The position numbers were made by a program, and so were the translations under genes. Of a stretch of DNA of 64,000 bases, positions 24,801-34,365 are shown piece by piece (positions within the stretch are counted from its first letter, which is position 1; every line of letters begins with the position of its first letter). The stretch spans positions 45,294,982-45,358,981 of the forward strand of contig OZ018410.1 of NCBI GenBank assembly GCA_963969595.1, written 5' to 3'. The stretch is from Neckera pumila. Taxonomy: Eukaryota > Streptophyta > Bryopsida > Hypnales > Neckeraceae. A model generated the notes under the pieces. The model saw only the letters and a program-made list of their open reading frames with translations, did no database searches and was not told the DNA's origin.

Positions 24801-25438
24801 AGCATTGTGTCTTTAAATTACTGCGAGAGTAGTCCGGATCTGAGTAGCGGGGAAGCGAGTCCGGTTGTCAAGCCGTGCGGAGGTAAGCGCCCGCCCAAGG
24901 AAGTTCCCACCTGTCCGGAAGATCTGCCAACCTTAGAATTCATTCAACCTCTAGAAAGATCACACCCCCTTATACTTGACTCTGAGATCTGTCGTTGTAG
25001 TTAGGGAGAGTGAAGTATTCCTGAGTGACCTGCTTTCCGGATTTACCATCCGGAAGCTGTGAGGATCCGGATCTTCTTGCCTTGCTACAACCTTTTGAGT
25101 ACTTAGGTGTTTTTATTTGTGTTTGTTAGAATTGTAGGAGAACAACGAGTGGTGAGTCCCTACCCCTCTACAAGACCAACAGTGGACCCTCTAATGGTAA
25201 AATAGAGGTATAGAAAACCGGATTGGAAGCAGAGACGTAAACCAGATTCCGGATAGTTGATGATCCGGATTGTGAAGGAAGCCGAAAAAGAGTAAGTAAG
25301 TGAGAAGAAAGAAAGATAGAAAAGCCGGATAGCTAGAACATACTACATAGAATCCGGAAATTCCTTGGGACGATATTTCCTGTTATCTTGGCACATTTTT
25401 GTGTTAAGGATACTTACGCCTAGATTGCGCATACGACA
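21815..25438 (+). repeat. 5' LTR of retrotransposon copy 2 (3624 bp)
   Basis: Starts TGTGGGAGC and ends ATACGACA, four bases before the primer-binding site. It has a 481-bp leader, the LTR-encoded frame (22296-24344) and a ~1.1-kb non-coding tail. The GGGTACTTAAACGG stretch near 22125 could be a TATA-like core promoter, placing transcription start just before the reading frame; this is an inference. Confidence 0.9.
22296..24344 (+). CDS. LTR-encoded protein of the Athila-like element, copy 2 (one in-frame TAG)
   Basis: 683 codons including the stop, starting MAETSAQGQK and ending KKSRMTK. The single interruption is TAG at 23391-23393. Copy 1 has a sense codon there. Layout: N-terminal globular region (~1-230) rich in W, R and hydrophobic residues; a polyglutamate run (~231-240); a basic KKKRHK patch; a helical region with HAEMAGVITGVTSELNVETDQIFNE and heptad-like LLQEKDKEIALLKAEW; a proline/serine-rich linker; and an acidic then basic C-terminus. 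It carries no retroviral gag, pol or env motif I can recognise. Acidic stretches, coiled coil and basic patches suggest a nuclear or nucleic-acid-associated protein, but no function can be given. Its position in the LTR means it is present twice per full-length element. Confidence 0.75.
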
Positions 25439-25442
25439 CTTT

Positions 25443-25460
25443 TGGCGCCGCTGCCGGGGA
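25443..25460 (+). promoter_or_regulatory. Primer-binding site (tRNA-Asp), copy 2
   Basis: TGGCGCCGCTGCCGGGGA, near-complementary to the 3' end of plant tRNA-Asp. It marks the start of minus-strand DNA synthesis and the LTR/internal border. Confidence 0.9.
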
Positions 25461-25632
25461 TTTCTGATACTGTGTAGTATATCTTGAGATTCGATTCAGT
25501 GAAAGTCACAATCGGGTTAGTATTCTGGATAAAAACAGGAGTGGATCAGAAAAAGCGGTGTGTCATTTCGGAGATTCGACGGAAGTAATTGCGAACATTA
25601 TAGGATTAAAGTGAATTGTGAACCTTTACTTC

Positions 25633-27256
25633 ATGAGTAGGATACCGAATAGGACTCCAAGAGAAAGAAAGGCGGCGAGATCAGAAGCAGCCGCCAGAAG
25701 GACTGTAGTTTACGAGATTCCAACTGCCGAATCGGAAGAAGATATCTTGGCCGTTCCAGTTTCACGCATAGTACAGGAGAGTGAACCGGAACGTTCTCCT
25801 AGTCCGGACGAGAGAGGTAGACCGGAAGAAAGAGAGCAACTGGATAGGTAGTCATCAGAGGAAGATTCAGCTGCTGACTAGGTGGAAGTTATGAACTCCC
25901 GTACACACCTCCGGTATAACAAGTTCCGGGGAGATGATAGCAAGGATGTGGACGACTAGATGGGCGAATTCGAAGCTACGACCCTGGCGAATCAGGAGGA
26001 TCGAGCGTCCAAGCAGCGCATATTTCAGGGCATGTTGAAGGGCAAAGCTTTGAGATGGTACCAAAATGTTCCGGAAGGAATCCGGGATAACTGGGACCAA
26101 CTCAGGGAACACTTCCTCCGGACCTTCAAAGAAGTCGGAGGAGAAGCTAGAGCTCTTGGAAGACTCAGTAAGGTCACCATGCGATCTAACGAGTCTATGA
26201 GAAAGTATGGGCAACGGGTGAAGGATTTGATCAAAAAGCTGACAACGGAACCCTAAACCCAACATACAAGTGGAGTGGTAAGTTGCCGGATTTTTGGAAG
26301 AAATGGCTTTCCAGATCCGTCAATCTCGTCCCACCACCTTGAGGGAAGCAATGGAGTCGACCCAAAACTATGAGAACTCAGCACAGTCCCTGCGAAGGTC
26401 CATCAAGAAGCACACCAGGATGGAGAGGGGACGAAGTAAGAAGTATGAGAAGAAGGAAAGAAGAAGGAGGAAATTCTCGGATTCGGAAACTCCAAGTTTC
26501 GGAACCAGATCGGAATCTACTCAAACGGAGTCAACTAGTTCCGATACGGACCAAGAGGCCTCCAGCAGCAGACGACATGCACGAGGCAGAGAGGATCGAG
26601 GTAGTCGGAGCTTGGTGAAGGTCAAGGTGGAAGATGATGCATCCAAGAAATTCATGAAGAACATCCAAGAGTCATTGGAGGCAATCAAAGTCAACCTAGC
26701 TGACAACCGGAAACCAAGACGGATTATTCCGACCACCTGACCGAACGTATGGTGTACAAGGTGTGGGAGGCCTGGCCATTATGCCAGCAAATGTAACCAA
26801 GGACCACCAAGGCAGGTCCATTTTATGGACGAGGAAAGAGTATATTATACTCTTCCAAAAACGGACAAGTATGAGGAGCAAGTCAACCCGGTATTTCAGA
26901 TCCAGGCCGAATATGGGAGAGGAAGAGTACCTCAACAGTTAATCGGGACGTCGACAAATTTGTATGCAGCCGGAACCAGTCAAGGTAATTTCCCTCCATC
27001 AAGGTTTCCACCCGGATGCTGTTTCTTGTGTGGTAGCCCTCATCATTTTGTAAACAATTGTCCTCATGGGAGATCGGGACAAGGTGCACCCTTGCCACTA
27101 CCTTGTCAGAACTGTGGTCAGTATGGACATGACCTCCCTGATTGTCCTAAACCTCAGGTAGCTAGAACTCTCTACAAACAAGTAGAAGCTCCACCATGAG
27201 ACCAAATCGCACTCAACTACGGATCGATAACCGGAATTGAGAATTCCAAGAGTTGA
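25633..27256 (+). pseudogene. gag: gag, retrotransposon copy 2, broken
   Basis: Same layout as copy 1: PNRTPRERKAARSEA start, capsid core (LRWYQNVPEGIRDNWDQLREHF) and three CCHC knuckles between ~26757 and 27150. It is interrupted by TAG at 25849, 25879 and 25957, by TAA at 26254 inside a CCCTAAACCC string, by a frame change just after it, and by TGA at 26738 and 27197. The first knuckle is intact. Gag closes at the TGA (27254-27256) shared with copy 1. This gag cannot be translated in one piece. Confidence 0.85.
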
Positions 27257-30172
27257 CAACCAAGGGTGGAACTTCCGGAAAGTAGAGAGCAGCATGTTCA
27301 GAGAGTAGCAACCCGGAGTTCCACCAAGAACCGGGTAGAAGAGAGTAGAAGTAGGATGAAAAAGAGTAGGCTCAGAATCAGTAGAAATCCAGTTCCGGAT
27401 TCCAGTGATTCTGATCACTCCGTTAGAACGGGAACCTCTCACCCTGCAGTAGAGTTAGAAAAAGGGGTAGATCAAGACCCTCTTCCGGTCGACATCAGTA
27501 GACAAGTCCGACTAAATCTGAGTGATGCCGGAAGAATTCCGGAACCTACCCGACGGGTAGTTACCTTCGATGAAGTTCCGGTTGTCATCAATCCGGAACT
27601 CAAGGTAGATGAGTATGACATTGTTCAGGATATCAAGGATCGGAAAGCAAATGCCACCATCGGACAACTCCTCTATGATAATGCCAATTATCAAAAGTTG
27701 ATCCGAGATGCCTGGACAAAGAAAAGGAAGAAAAGGATGAAGCTACCCTCTGTTGCGGTCAACTTCTCCCAGTTAGAAGATTTCGGAGCACCAGAAGTCG
27801 AGGTGGAAGTTGACGGATGTATCGTCCCCAAGGTTCCGGTCAACGGTGGTTCCGGAGTTAACCTTATGCTGGAAGATACGGCTTTTGACTTGGGATATAC
27901 ATCATTCCAAGCTACAGATCAAGTACTGCGAATGGCGGATCAATCGCGACTACACCCTGTGGGGAGATTATCCAGAGTTCCAACTCGGATTGGAAAGGAA
28001 ACATATCTCCTCAATTATGTGGTGATCCAAATGACCAAAGGGAGACCTTTTCCTATGTTACTAGGAAGACCTTGGCTCTATGCAGCCAGAGTAGTAGTGG
28101 ATTGGGGTACAAAAGAATTTGCAGTCGAAACCCCTACCACCCAAATTCCGTGGAAACATAGAGATCATCTGGGAGAAACAAGTGAATCCGATGGATACAC
28201 CACGAATTGGTCGGATCCGGAAGACTCAGACTCTGTTCTGAGTTATTTTACTGCTGTTGCGGAAGAAGATTTCTAGTTTCCAAATCCAGTTATCAAAGTC
28301 GGAATAGAGGATGAGACTCCGATAGTTCCGGAAATCCCCCTCGAAGATCGAACCATGGGAGAAATGGACGTACCACTTTCTTCAGAATGGATCCAACAGC
28401 AAATAATGGAAGGAAGAATTCCAGCCATTGGGTTGAGTAACTCTTCCCCGGAAACCCCTTGGAGCGAGTTCCGTGCAGAGGCAGAAGAAACGGAACCGGA
28501 ACGTGTCAAGGCTGTGGTCAGCCCGACGGATTATGAGAAGGTGGAGTTACCTTCCGGAAAATCCTTCTTCATGAGTAAGTTAATGACCACATTAGAAAAG
28601 AAGAAATATGAAGCTTTACTGGAGGAGTATCTTGATGTCTTCGCCTGGGTACCTTCGGATCTGAGCGGTATTCCGGCTGAACTGGGAGAGCACTGGATCG
28701 ACTTAGTAGAGGGAGCTGTGCCCATCCGACAACGCCAATACCAACTTAATCCGAAGTACTCTCTTATGGTGAAGAAGGAGATCGACGCACTATTGGAAGC
28801 AGGATTTATCTATCCGGTCTATAACTCGGAGTGGGTATCACCCATCGTGGTGGTTCCAAAGAAGGCCGGTCTGGATGGAAAGATCAAGATCCGGGTATGT
28901 CAAGATTTCTGGAAACTGAACGTTGCAATCCAGAAGGATTACTTCCCACTTCCATTTACAGATATTATCCTGGTTCATGTTTCCGGAAACGAATGCTATA
29001 GTTTTCTGGACGGGTTCTCAGGATATAACCAAATATTTATCCGGATGATGGATCAGCTGAAGACAACGTTCACCACGGAATGGGGGACGTTTGCCTTCAC
29101 GCGTATGCCATTTGGATTATGCAATGCTCCTGGTACGTTCCAACAACTGATGATGGATATCTTCCAAGATTTCCTTAGGCATTTCCTCGAAGTTTTCATT
29201 GATGACTTTGCTGTGTTTAGTTCACGGGAAAATCACCTAGGGTATTTGAGGAAAACTTTCCAGAGGTGTAGGGATACAAATCTCAAACTACACCCCGGAA
29301 AGTGCTTTTTCGGAATGATATCCGGAATCCTGTTGGGCCATGTCGTGAGCCGGAAAGGGCTGGAAGTGGATACGGACAAGGTCAAGGCCATGCTTGCCCT
29401 TGTTGCCTCAATCTGTGTTCGAGAAATTCGTGGGTTTCTTGGCTGTGTGGGGTATTATAGAAGATTCATAGAAGGCTACGCTCGGAGAGCAATTCCCTTG
29501 ACCGAATTGCTGAAAAAGGATACGGAATTCCACTGGAATTCAGATTGCCAGGCTGCCTTCGAAGGACTGAAAGTGGCTTTAGTCAAAGCCCCCATACTTT
29601 CAGCACCAGATTGGACCAAGGAATTTCATGTCACCCTAGATGTGTCTGGGTGGTGCCTTGGAGCTATCTTATGGCAATATGACGCGGAGTTGAGGGAATG
29701 CCCAATATATTATTGGAGTAGGCAAATGAGTCAAGCCGAAAGAAAATATACCACAACCGAAAGGGAAGCATTGGCAGTGGTGTACTCATGCAAGAAGTTC
29801 CAGCACTACCTTCTCGGGTACCGAGTTGTGTTCCATACGGATCATGACTCTCTAAAGTACCTGGTGAACAAATCGGATCTCTCCGGAAGGATCGCAAGAT
29901 GGGTACTGTTGCTTCAGGAGTTCAATTATGAAATAATGGTGAAACCAAGCAAGGCCAACAGCAACGCGGACTTCTTATCTAGATATCGAGGGACGGAAGC
30001 TGTGGGAGACATCTCCGCTGAGTTTCCAGATGAGTTTCCGGAAATCTCAGAAGAGTCGGTTTTTCACCTGAATGGGGAGAAGAGTTCCGTTTTCCAAGAT
30101 ATCATTACTTATATGACGGAACACCGATATCCGGAGGAAATGAGTAGGGAAGAGAAGTGTCCTTTCCAGTAG
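27257..30172 (+). pseudogene. pol: pol: protease, reverse transcriptase, RNase H, copy 2
   Basis: In frame with gag downstream of the shared TGA. Protease: the active-site region reads VNGGSGVNLM, so the catalytic aspartate of copy 1's DGG is asparagine here. RT and RNase H are open from 28277 to 30169 and keep FLDGFSGYNQ, RMPFGLCNAPGTFQQ, VFIDDF and the RNase H TLDVSG and HTDHDS motifs. The QDFRKLN motif reads QDFWKLN. TAG codons at 28274 and 30170 cut the frame. A 730-bp part of the RT is identical to copy 1 although the flanks differ. Confidence 0.87.
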
Positions 30173-31351
30173 AAAGTAGCCCCTTACTCTTTGATTAAAG
30201 GCACCTTGTTCAAAATGGGAGCAGACGATCGACTAAGGAGGTGTCTAGAACTTGAGGACCGGAAGAAGGTAATGCGAGCATTGCATTCCGGATCTTCCGG
30301 TGGACATTTTGCATCCATCACTACCGTAAACCGGATTAGAGGGGCCGGATACTGGTGGCCGTATCTAATCCGGGATGTGAAGGCTTACGTCGGAAGCTGC
30401 GATCCTTGTCAAGGGATGGGAGCCCCCGCGTTCCGAAATCATTGGCCACTCAATCCAATCATTCCGCTAGCGCCTTTTGAGAAGTGGGGAATGGATTTTA
30501 TAGGACCAATTGCACCTATCAGCGCCGGAAGGAAGAGGTATATAATTTCGGCAACGGACTATGCAACGAAGTGGGTGGAAGCAAAAGCCACCCGGAATAA
30601 TACGGCAGCCTCGTTCCTCTTTACGGAACTGATGATGAGATTTGGTCATCCACTGGAGTTGGTCAGTGATAGGGGACTGCACTTCTTGAATGATGTGATC
30701 CGAGATGTCACGACAAGGTACCTGATCAAACACCGGAAAACGACTCCTTATAATCCTAGAGCGAACGGATTGACGGAACGCGCCAATGGCATCATTGAGA
30801 AATCATTAAACAAAATGATTTCAGAACATAAGACCGATTGGGATCTGAAACTTCCATCGGCTGTACATGCTTTTAACACCTTGGAGAAGACAACAACCAA
30901 AAAGACTCCTTTCTTTCTGGTTTTTAAACAAGAAGCAGTACACGGAATAGAGTTAGAGATGGAGACTCACCGGATCATGGCCACTCGCAATGCCATACGG
31001 ACTGGAGATCCGAACGTTCGTCTCTTGGCTAGTGAGGATCTGGAAGAAGAACGACTAGTTGCTCTAGATCGAACCAAGGACGTGCAAGCCAAGCGCAAGA
31101 CAGAGCACGATAGGAAATTACCGGCAGAACACGGAATCAAGGTTGGCGGACTAGTATTACTAGATGACAGTCGTTTCAAATCTTTTCCGGGTAAGTTTCA
31201 CACAAGATGGATGGAACCTTACAAGGTAACAACTGTGTTCTCAAATGGGTCCATACAGTTGGAAGATTTACAAGGGATGGAACTTGACACCCAGGTTAAC
31301 AAGGCCCACGTCAAGAAGTATAAACTAGAACCGGATTCAGAATCTGATTGA
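30173..31351 (+). CDS. Integrase, retrotransposon copy 2
   Basis: Same frame as the upstream pol but separated from it by TAG at 30170. Zinc-binding H2C2 domain (LHSGSSGGHF ... CDPCQ), then the DDE core: WGMDFIGPI, LVSDRGLHFLND and PRANGLTERANGIIEKSLNK with the catalytic glutamate. The C-terminal part has the gypsy GKFHTRWMEPYKV motif and ends HVKKYKLEPDSESD with no chromodomain. The domain itself is open (30191-31351), making it the best preserved piece of the element. It was probably made as part of a gag-pol polyprotein. Confidence 0.87.
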   Translation, partial: KVAPYSLIKGTLFKMGADDRLRRCLELEDRKKVMRALHSGSSGGHFASITTVNRIRGAGYWWPYLIRDVKAYVGSCDPCQGMGAPAFRNHWPLNPIIPLAPFEKWGMDFIGPIAPISAGRKRYIISATDYATKWVEAKATRNNTAASFLFTELMMRFGHPLELVSDRGLHFLNDVIRDVTTRYLIKHRKTTPYNPRANGLTERANGIIEKSLNKMISEHKTDWDLKLPSAVHAFNTLEKTTTKKTPFFLVFKQEAVHGIELEMETHRIMATRNAIRTGDPNVRLLASEDLEEERLVALDRTKDVQAKRKTEHDRKLPAEHGIKVGGLVLLDDSRFKSFPGKFHTRWMEPYKVTTVFSNGSIQLEDLQGMELDTQVNKAHVKKYKLEPDSESD

Positions 31352-31379
31352 GAGGATGTTCGCGGGGACTCTCACATTT

Positions 31380-31389
31380 GAAAAAGGGG
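31380..31389 (+). promoter_or_regulatory. Polypurine tract
   Basis: GAAAAAGGGG directly before the 3' LTR (three bases, TCA, then TGTGGG). It primes plus-strand synthesis and confirms that the TGTGGGAGC sequence at 31393 is a true LTR start. Confidence 0.85.
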
Positions 31390-31392
31390 TCA

Positions 31393-32527
31393 TGTGGGAG
31401 CACGCAATGTCATTATTTAGAAATCCGGATTAGTTTAGGATCAATTCCGTAAATTTTTTCGAAATTTTGTAGTAGTGGAACCGTGAACCGGAACATTTAG
31501 TAGAAACTAGGGAGTCGGAAAGTTCCGGCTCACAAAACTTGTAGAAGGAGTAAGAGACGAACTTTTACCGGATCCGGAAACCGGAAGGAGATCCGGATTC
31601 CGGCAAACCTACGAACTAGGGGACCGGCCTACGGAAACTAGGGATCCGTTTGAAAAAGGCGGCGCATTAAATGACCGAACCAACGGGTGTTGGTCACTGG
31701 CCGGGTACTTAAGCAGATTATCTTCTCATTCTTCTCCCTCTTTCTTCTGCTCGAGGAGGTGTGTGCTTGCAGGTTTGGGTGCGTTTTCTTTTAGAAGAGT
31801 GAAAGAGTGGTGAGTTAGGCCGGATAGGGAGAGAAGGAAAGGAGGGTGCCGATTGCATCGGATTAGAGTTCAATGGCGGAAACGTCAGCGCAGGGGCAGA
31901 AGATAGTTCCGTCTGTCAAACTCTTATACCCGATCATTCCATTTGATCCCGGTGAACGTTTAGAGTTAGAGGAAGATCTGTCCACACTAGGGTGTATAGG
32001 GTTCATCCGGAAACCCTGGACGGTGAGGAGCGAGGACTTTCTTCGGGAGTTAGTTTTTGGGGCGCCGAACCAGTTTGAGCCGACGCCAAGGGGGCGGTTA
32101 TCGTCCTGGACGGAAGGGATGTGGGCGGAAACTTACGGGTTGACGCAGTCCGAATCCGGAAGCGCAACCCGGACGGATAAGTTTCATGAAGGAAAGTTCA
32201 AGAAGCCACCGCACCACAAGGAGGGCTTCTCCGTGAGTGACTGTAGCAATGAGCGTCATAGGAGGTTACTAAATTTCCTGATTCCCATAGTATATCTAGA
32301 AAAACCAAAGAGAGTTACGGTCACAATCGCGAATACGATTTTCGGAGCACTGAAAGGCCGGGTCGTGAATTGGGCAGGCCTAATTCTCCAGAAGGTCAAG
32401 AAGATGGCGATGGCAGTCGAGAAGGCCAAGCAGAGTCCAGTAAGTACATACTTGTTCCATCTGTATCATTATTATGATTACATGACCCCGCCAGAACAAG
32501 TTGCGTATGAGACTGGAATGCAGATCC
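31393..32527 (+). repeat. 3' LTR of retrotransposon copy 2, first 1.1 kb only
   Basis: Near-identical to 21815-22950. The alignment breaks after CAGATCCT, where the large Ulp1-encoding unit begins. The remaining ~2.5 kb of this LTR is not found elsewhere in the window. Confidence 0.88.
31873..32527 (+). pseudogene. LTR-encoded protein, third copy, truncated by insertion
   Basis: Starts MAETSAQGQKIVPSVKLLYP as in copy 2 and stays open for ~218 codons with only a few substitutions. It is then cut at EIGMQIL-equivalent sequence by the large unit. It shows directly that the frame belongs to the LTR and not to the internal region. Confidence 0.85.
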
Positions 32528-32559
32528 TATACGTCGCATCTCCTGGAGTGCAGCGCATT

Positions 32560-32790
32560 CTGGGGTACACCGGTACACCTTTCAACACGGGGGGGTACAC
32601 CGGTGTACCTCTCCCTTTGGAAATACACGTCATTTTGGGGGAATGCACGTCGAAACTCAGAAATACACCCTGACTATGAGCGTGCGAGCTGGTGCAGACC
32701 TGTCTTGGTGCAGGCGGAATGCACGTCCAACTCTGCGGTACACCCTGACCGCGTGCGTGCAAGTTGGTGCAGACCTGTCCTTATGCAGGC
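32560..32790 (+). repeat. Head repeats of the large unit, copy A
   Basis: Contains repeated GGTACACC words, including the perfect palindrome GGTACACCGGTGTACC (~32594), repeated GAATGCACGTC words, and a ~70-bp sequence (ACACCCTGAC...GGTGCAGACCTGTC) present twice. Sub-terminal short repeats of this kind are typical transposase-binding regions of plant DNA transposons; that role is inferred. Confidence 0.7.
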
Positions 32791-32935
32791 GCCTTTACTA
32801 ACATCGAACTCTGCGATTTTGGGCTTTTGCGCGCCCTTAAACCTGCAGACCTCACTCTTTCTGGCATAGGTGGACTTTACGCTGCGCCACGACACGCCTT
32901 TTCACTGGATTGCACCATTGAATAAGGCCATTGAA

Positions 32936-34365
32936 CAAGGACATTTCGGTTTGGAGGTTGGGGTTGGATCTTTTGAAGGCTTTGGATTTTGCGCCACTTG
33001 CGACGGAGAGGGGACGAGGGCGGAATGAGGAACCATGGCTTCGAAACCATCCCAGGTCTAGTTGGATTGAAACCGTGAATAGGGGGGAATTCTGGAGTCA
33101 GCCTACCGATACTGGATTCTTGGCAATGCACAAGATATCGGTTTAGAGGTTGTGGTTGAAGGCTCGCTTGTGTACAGTATCAGATTAAAGGGTTGCAAAA
33201 CCTCGTTTGGAGTTTCGTTGAACAAGGCCATTTCGGTTTAGGGGTTGGGGTTTGGATCTGTAAGGCTTCGGATTTTGCCCCACTTGCGACGGTTTAGGGG
33301 AGGGGGGCAGAATGAGGAACCATCCCTTTAAAACCATCCCGGGTCTGGTTGGAGTGAAACCGTAAATAGGTTGGAACTCTGGAGTCAGCTTGCCGATATT
33401 GGATTCTTGGCAATGCACAACATATTGTCATGGTTGTGGCTGAAGGCGCGCTTGTGTACAGAATCGGGTTAAAGGAATGTGGTTTTAGTTTGGAATTTGC
33501 TGAACAAGGCCATTTCGGTTTGGGGGTTGGGGTTGGATCTTTTAAAGGCTTCAGATTTTGTGCCACTTGCGACGGAGAGGGGAAGGGTTTGGGTTTAGTG
33601 AAGAACCATCGCTTTGAAACCATTCCGGGTCTGGATGGACTGAAACCGTAAATAGGGTGGAATCCTGGAGTGAGCCTGCTGATATTGGATTCTTGGCAAT
33701 GCACAAGATATCATCATGGTTGTGACTGAAGGCGGTTTTAGGGTACAGAATCGTGTTAAAGGAATGCGAGACCTCGTTTGGAGTTTTGCTAAACAAGGCC
33801 ATTTCGGTTTTGGGGTGGAGGTTGGATCTTGAAGGCTTCGGATTTTGCCCCACTTGCGACGGTTTTAGGGAGGGGGGCGGAATGAGGAACCATCCCTTCA
33901 AAACCATCCCGGGTCTGGTTGGACTGAAACCGTAAATAAAGTGGAAGCCTGGAGTCAGCCTGCCGATATTGGATTCTGCACAAGATATCGTCATGGTTGT
34001 GACTGAAGGCGGTTTTAGGGTACAGAATTGTGTTAAAGGAATGCGAGACCTCGTTTGGAGTTTTGCTGAACAAGGCCATTTTGGTTATTCGGGTTTTGGG
34101 TTGGATCTTGAAGGCTTCGGATTTTGCCCCACTTACGACGATTTTAGGGAGGGGGGCGGAATGAGGAACCATCCCTTCGAAATCATCCCGGATCTTGGTG
34201 GACTGAAACCGTGAATAAAGTGGAAGCCTGGAGTCAGCCTGCTGATATTGGATTCTTGGCAATGCACAACATATTGGTTTTTGGGTTGTGGCTGAAGGCT
34301 CGCTTGTGTACAAAATCGTGTTAAAGGAATGCGGTTTTAGGGTGGAATTTTGCTGAGATTGCAAC
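32936..34365 (+). repeat. ~283-bp tandem array, copy A (five units)
   Basis: Units start at GAACAAGGCCATTTCGGTT-like sequence near 32937, 33218, 33501, 33788 and 34066 and share GCGACGG, CTTGGCAATGCACAA and GGAATGCG landmarks. Neighbouring units differ by substitutions and by replacement of short stretches with GGTTTAGGG. Open frames in it are by-products of repetition. Confidence 0.85.

Larger units (their letters stand above)
21815..32527 (+). mobile_element. Athila/Tat-like Ty3/gypsy retrotransposon, copy 2 (3' LTR interrupted)
   Basis: 5' LTR 21815-25438, tRNA-Asp primer site 25443-25460, gag 25633-27256, pol 27257-31351, polypurine tract 31380-31389, then a 3' LTR from 31393 that breaks off at about 32527, where the large Ulp1-encoding unit starts. 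Both LTRs begin TGTGGGAGCACGCAATG and are nearly identical over the shared 1.1 kb, so this is the younger copy. It lies inside copy 1's integrase, which fits a nested insertion, but the rest of copy 1 is not found on the far side within the window. Confidence 0.9.
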
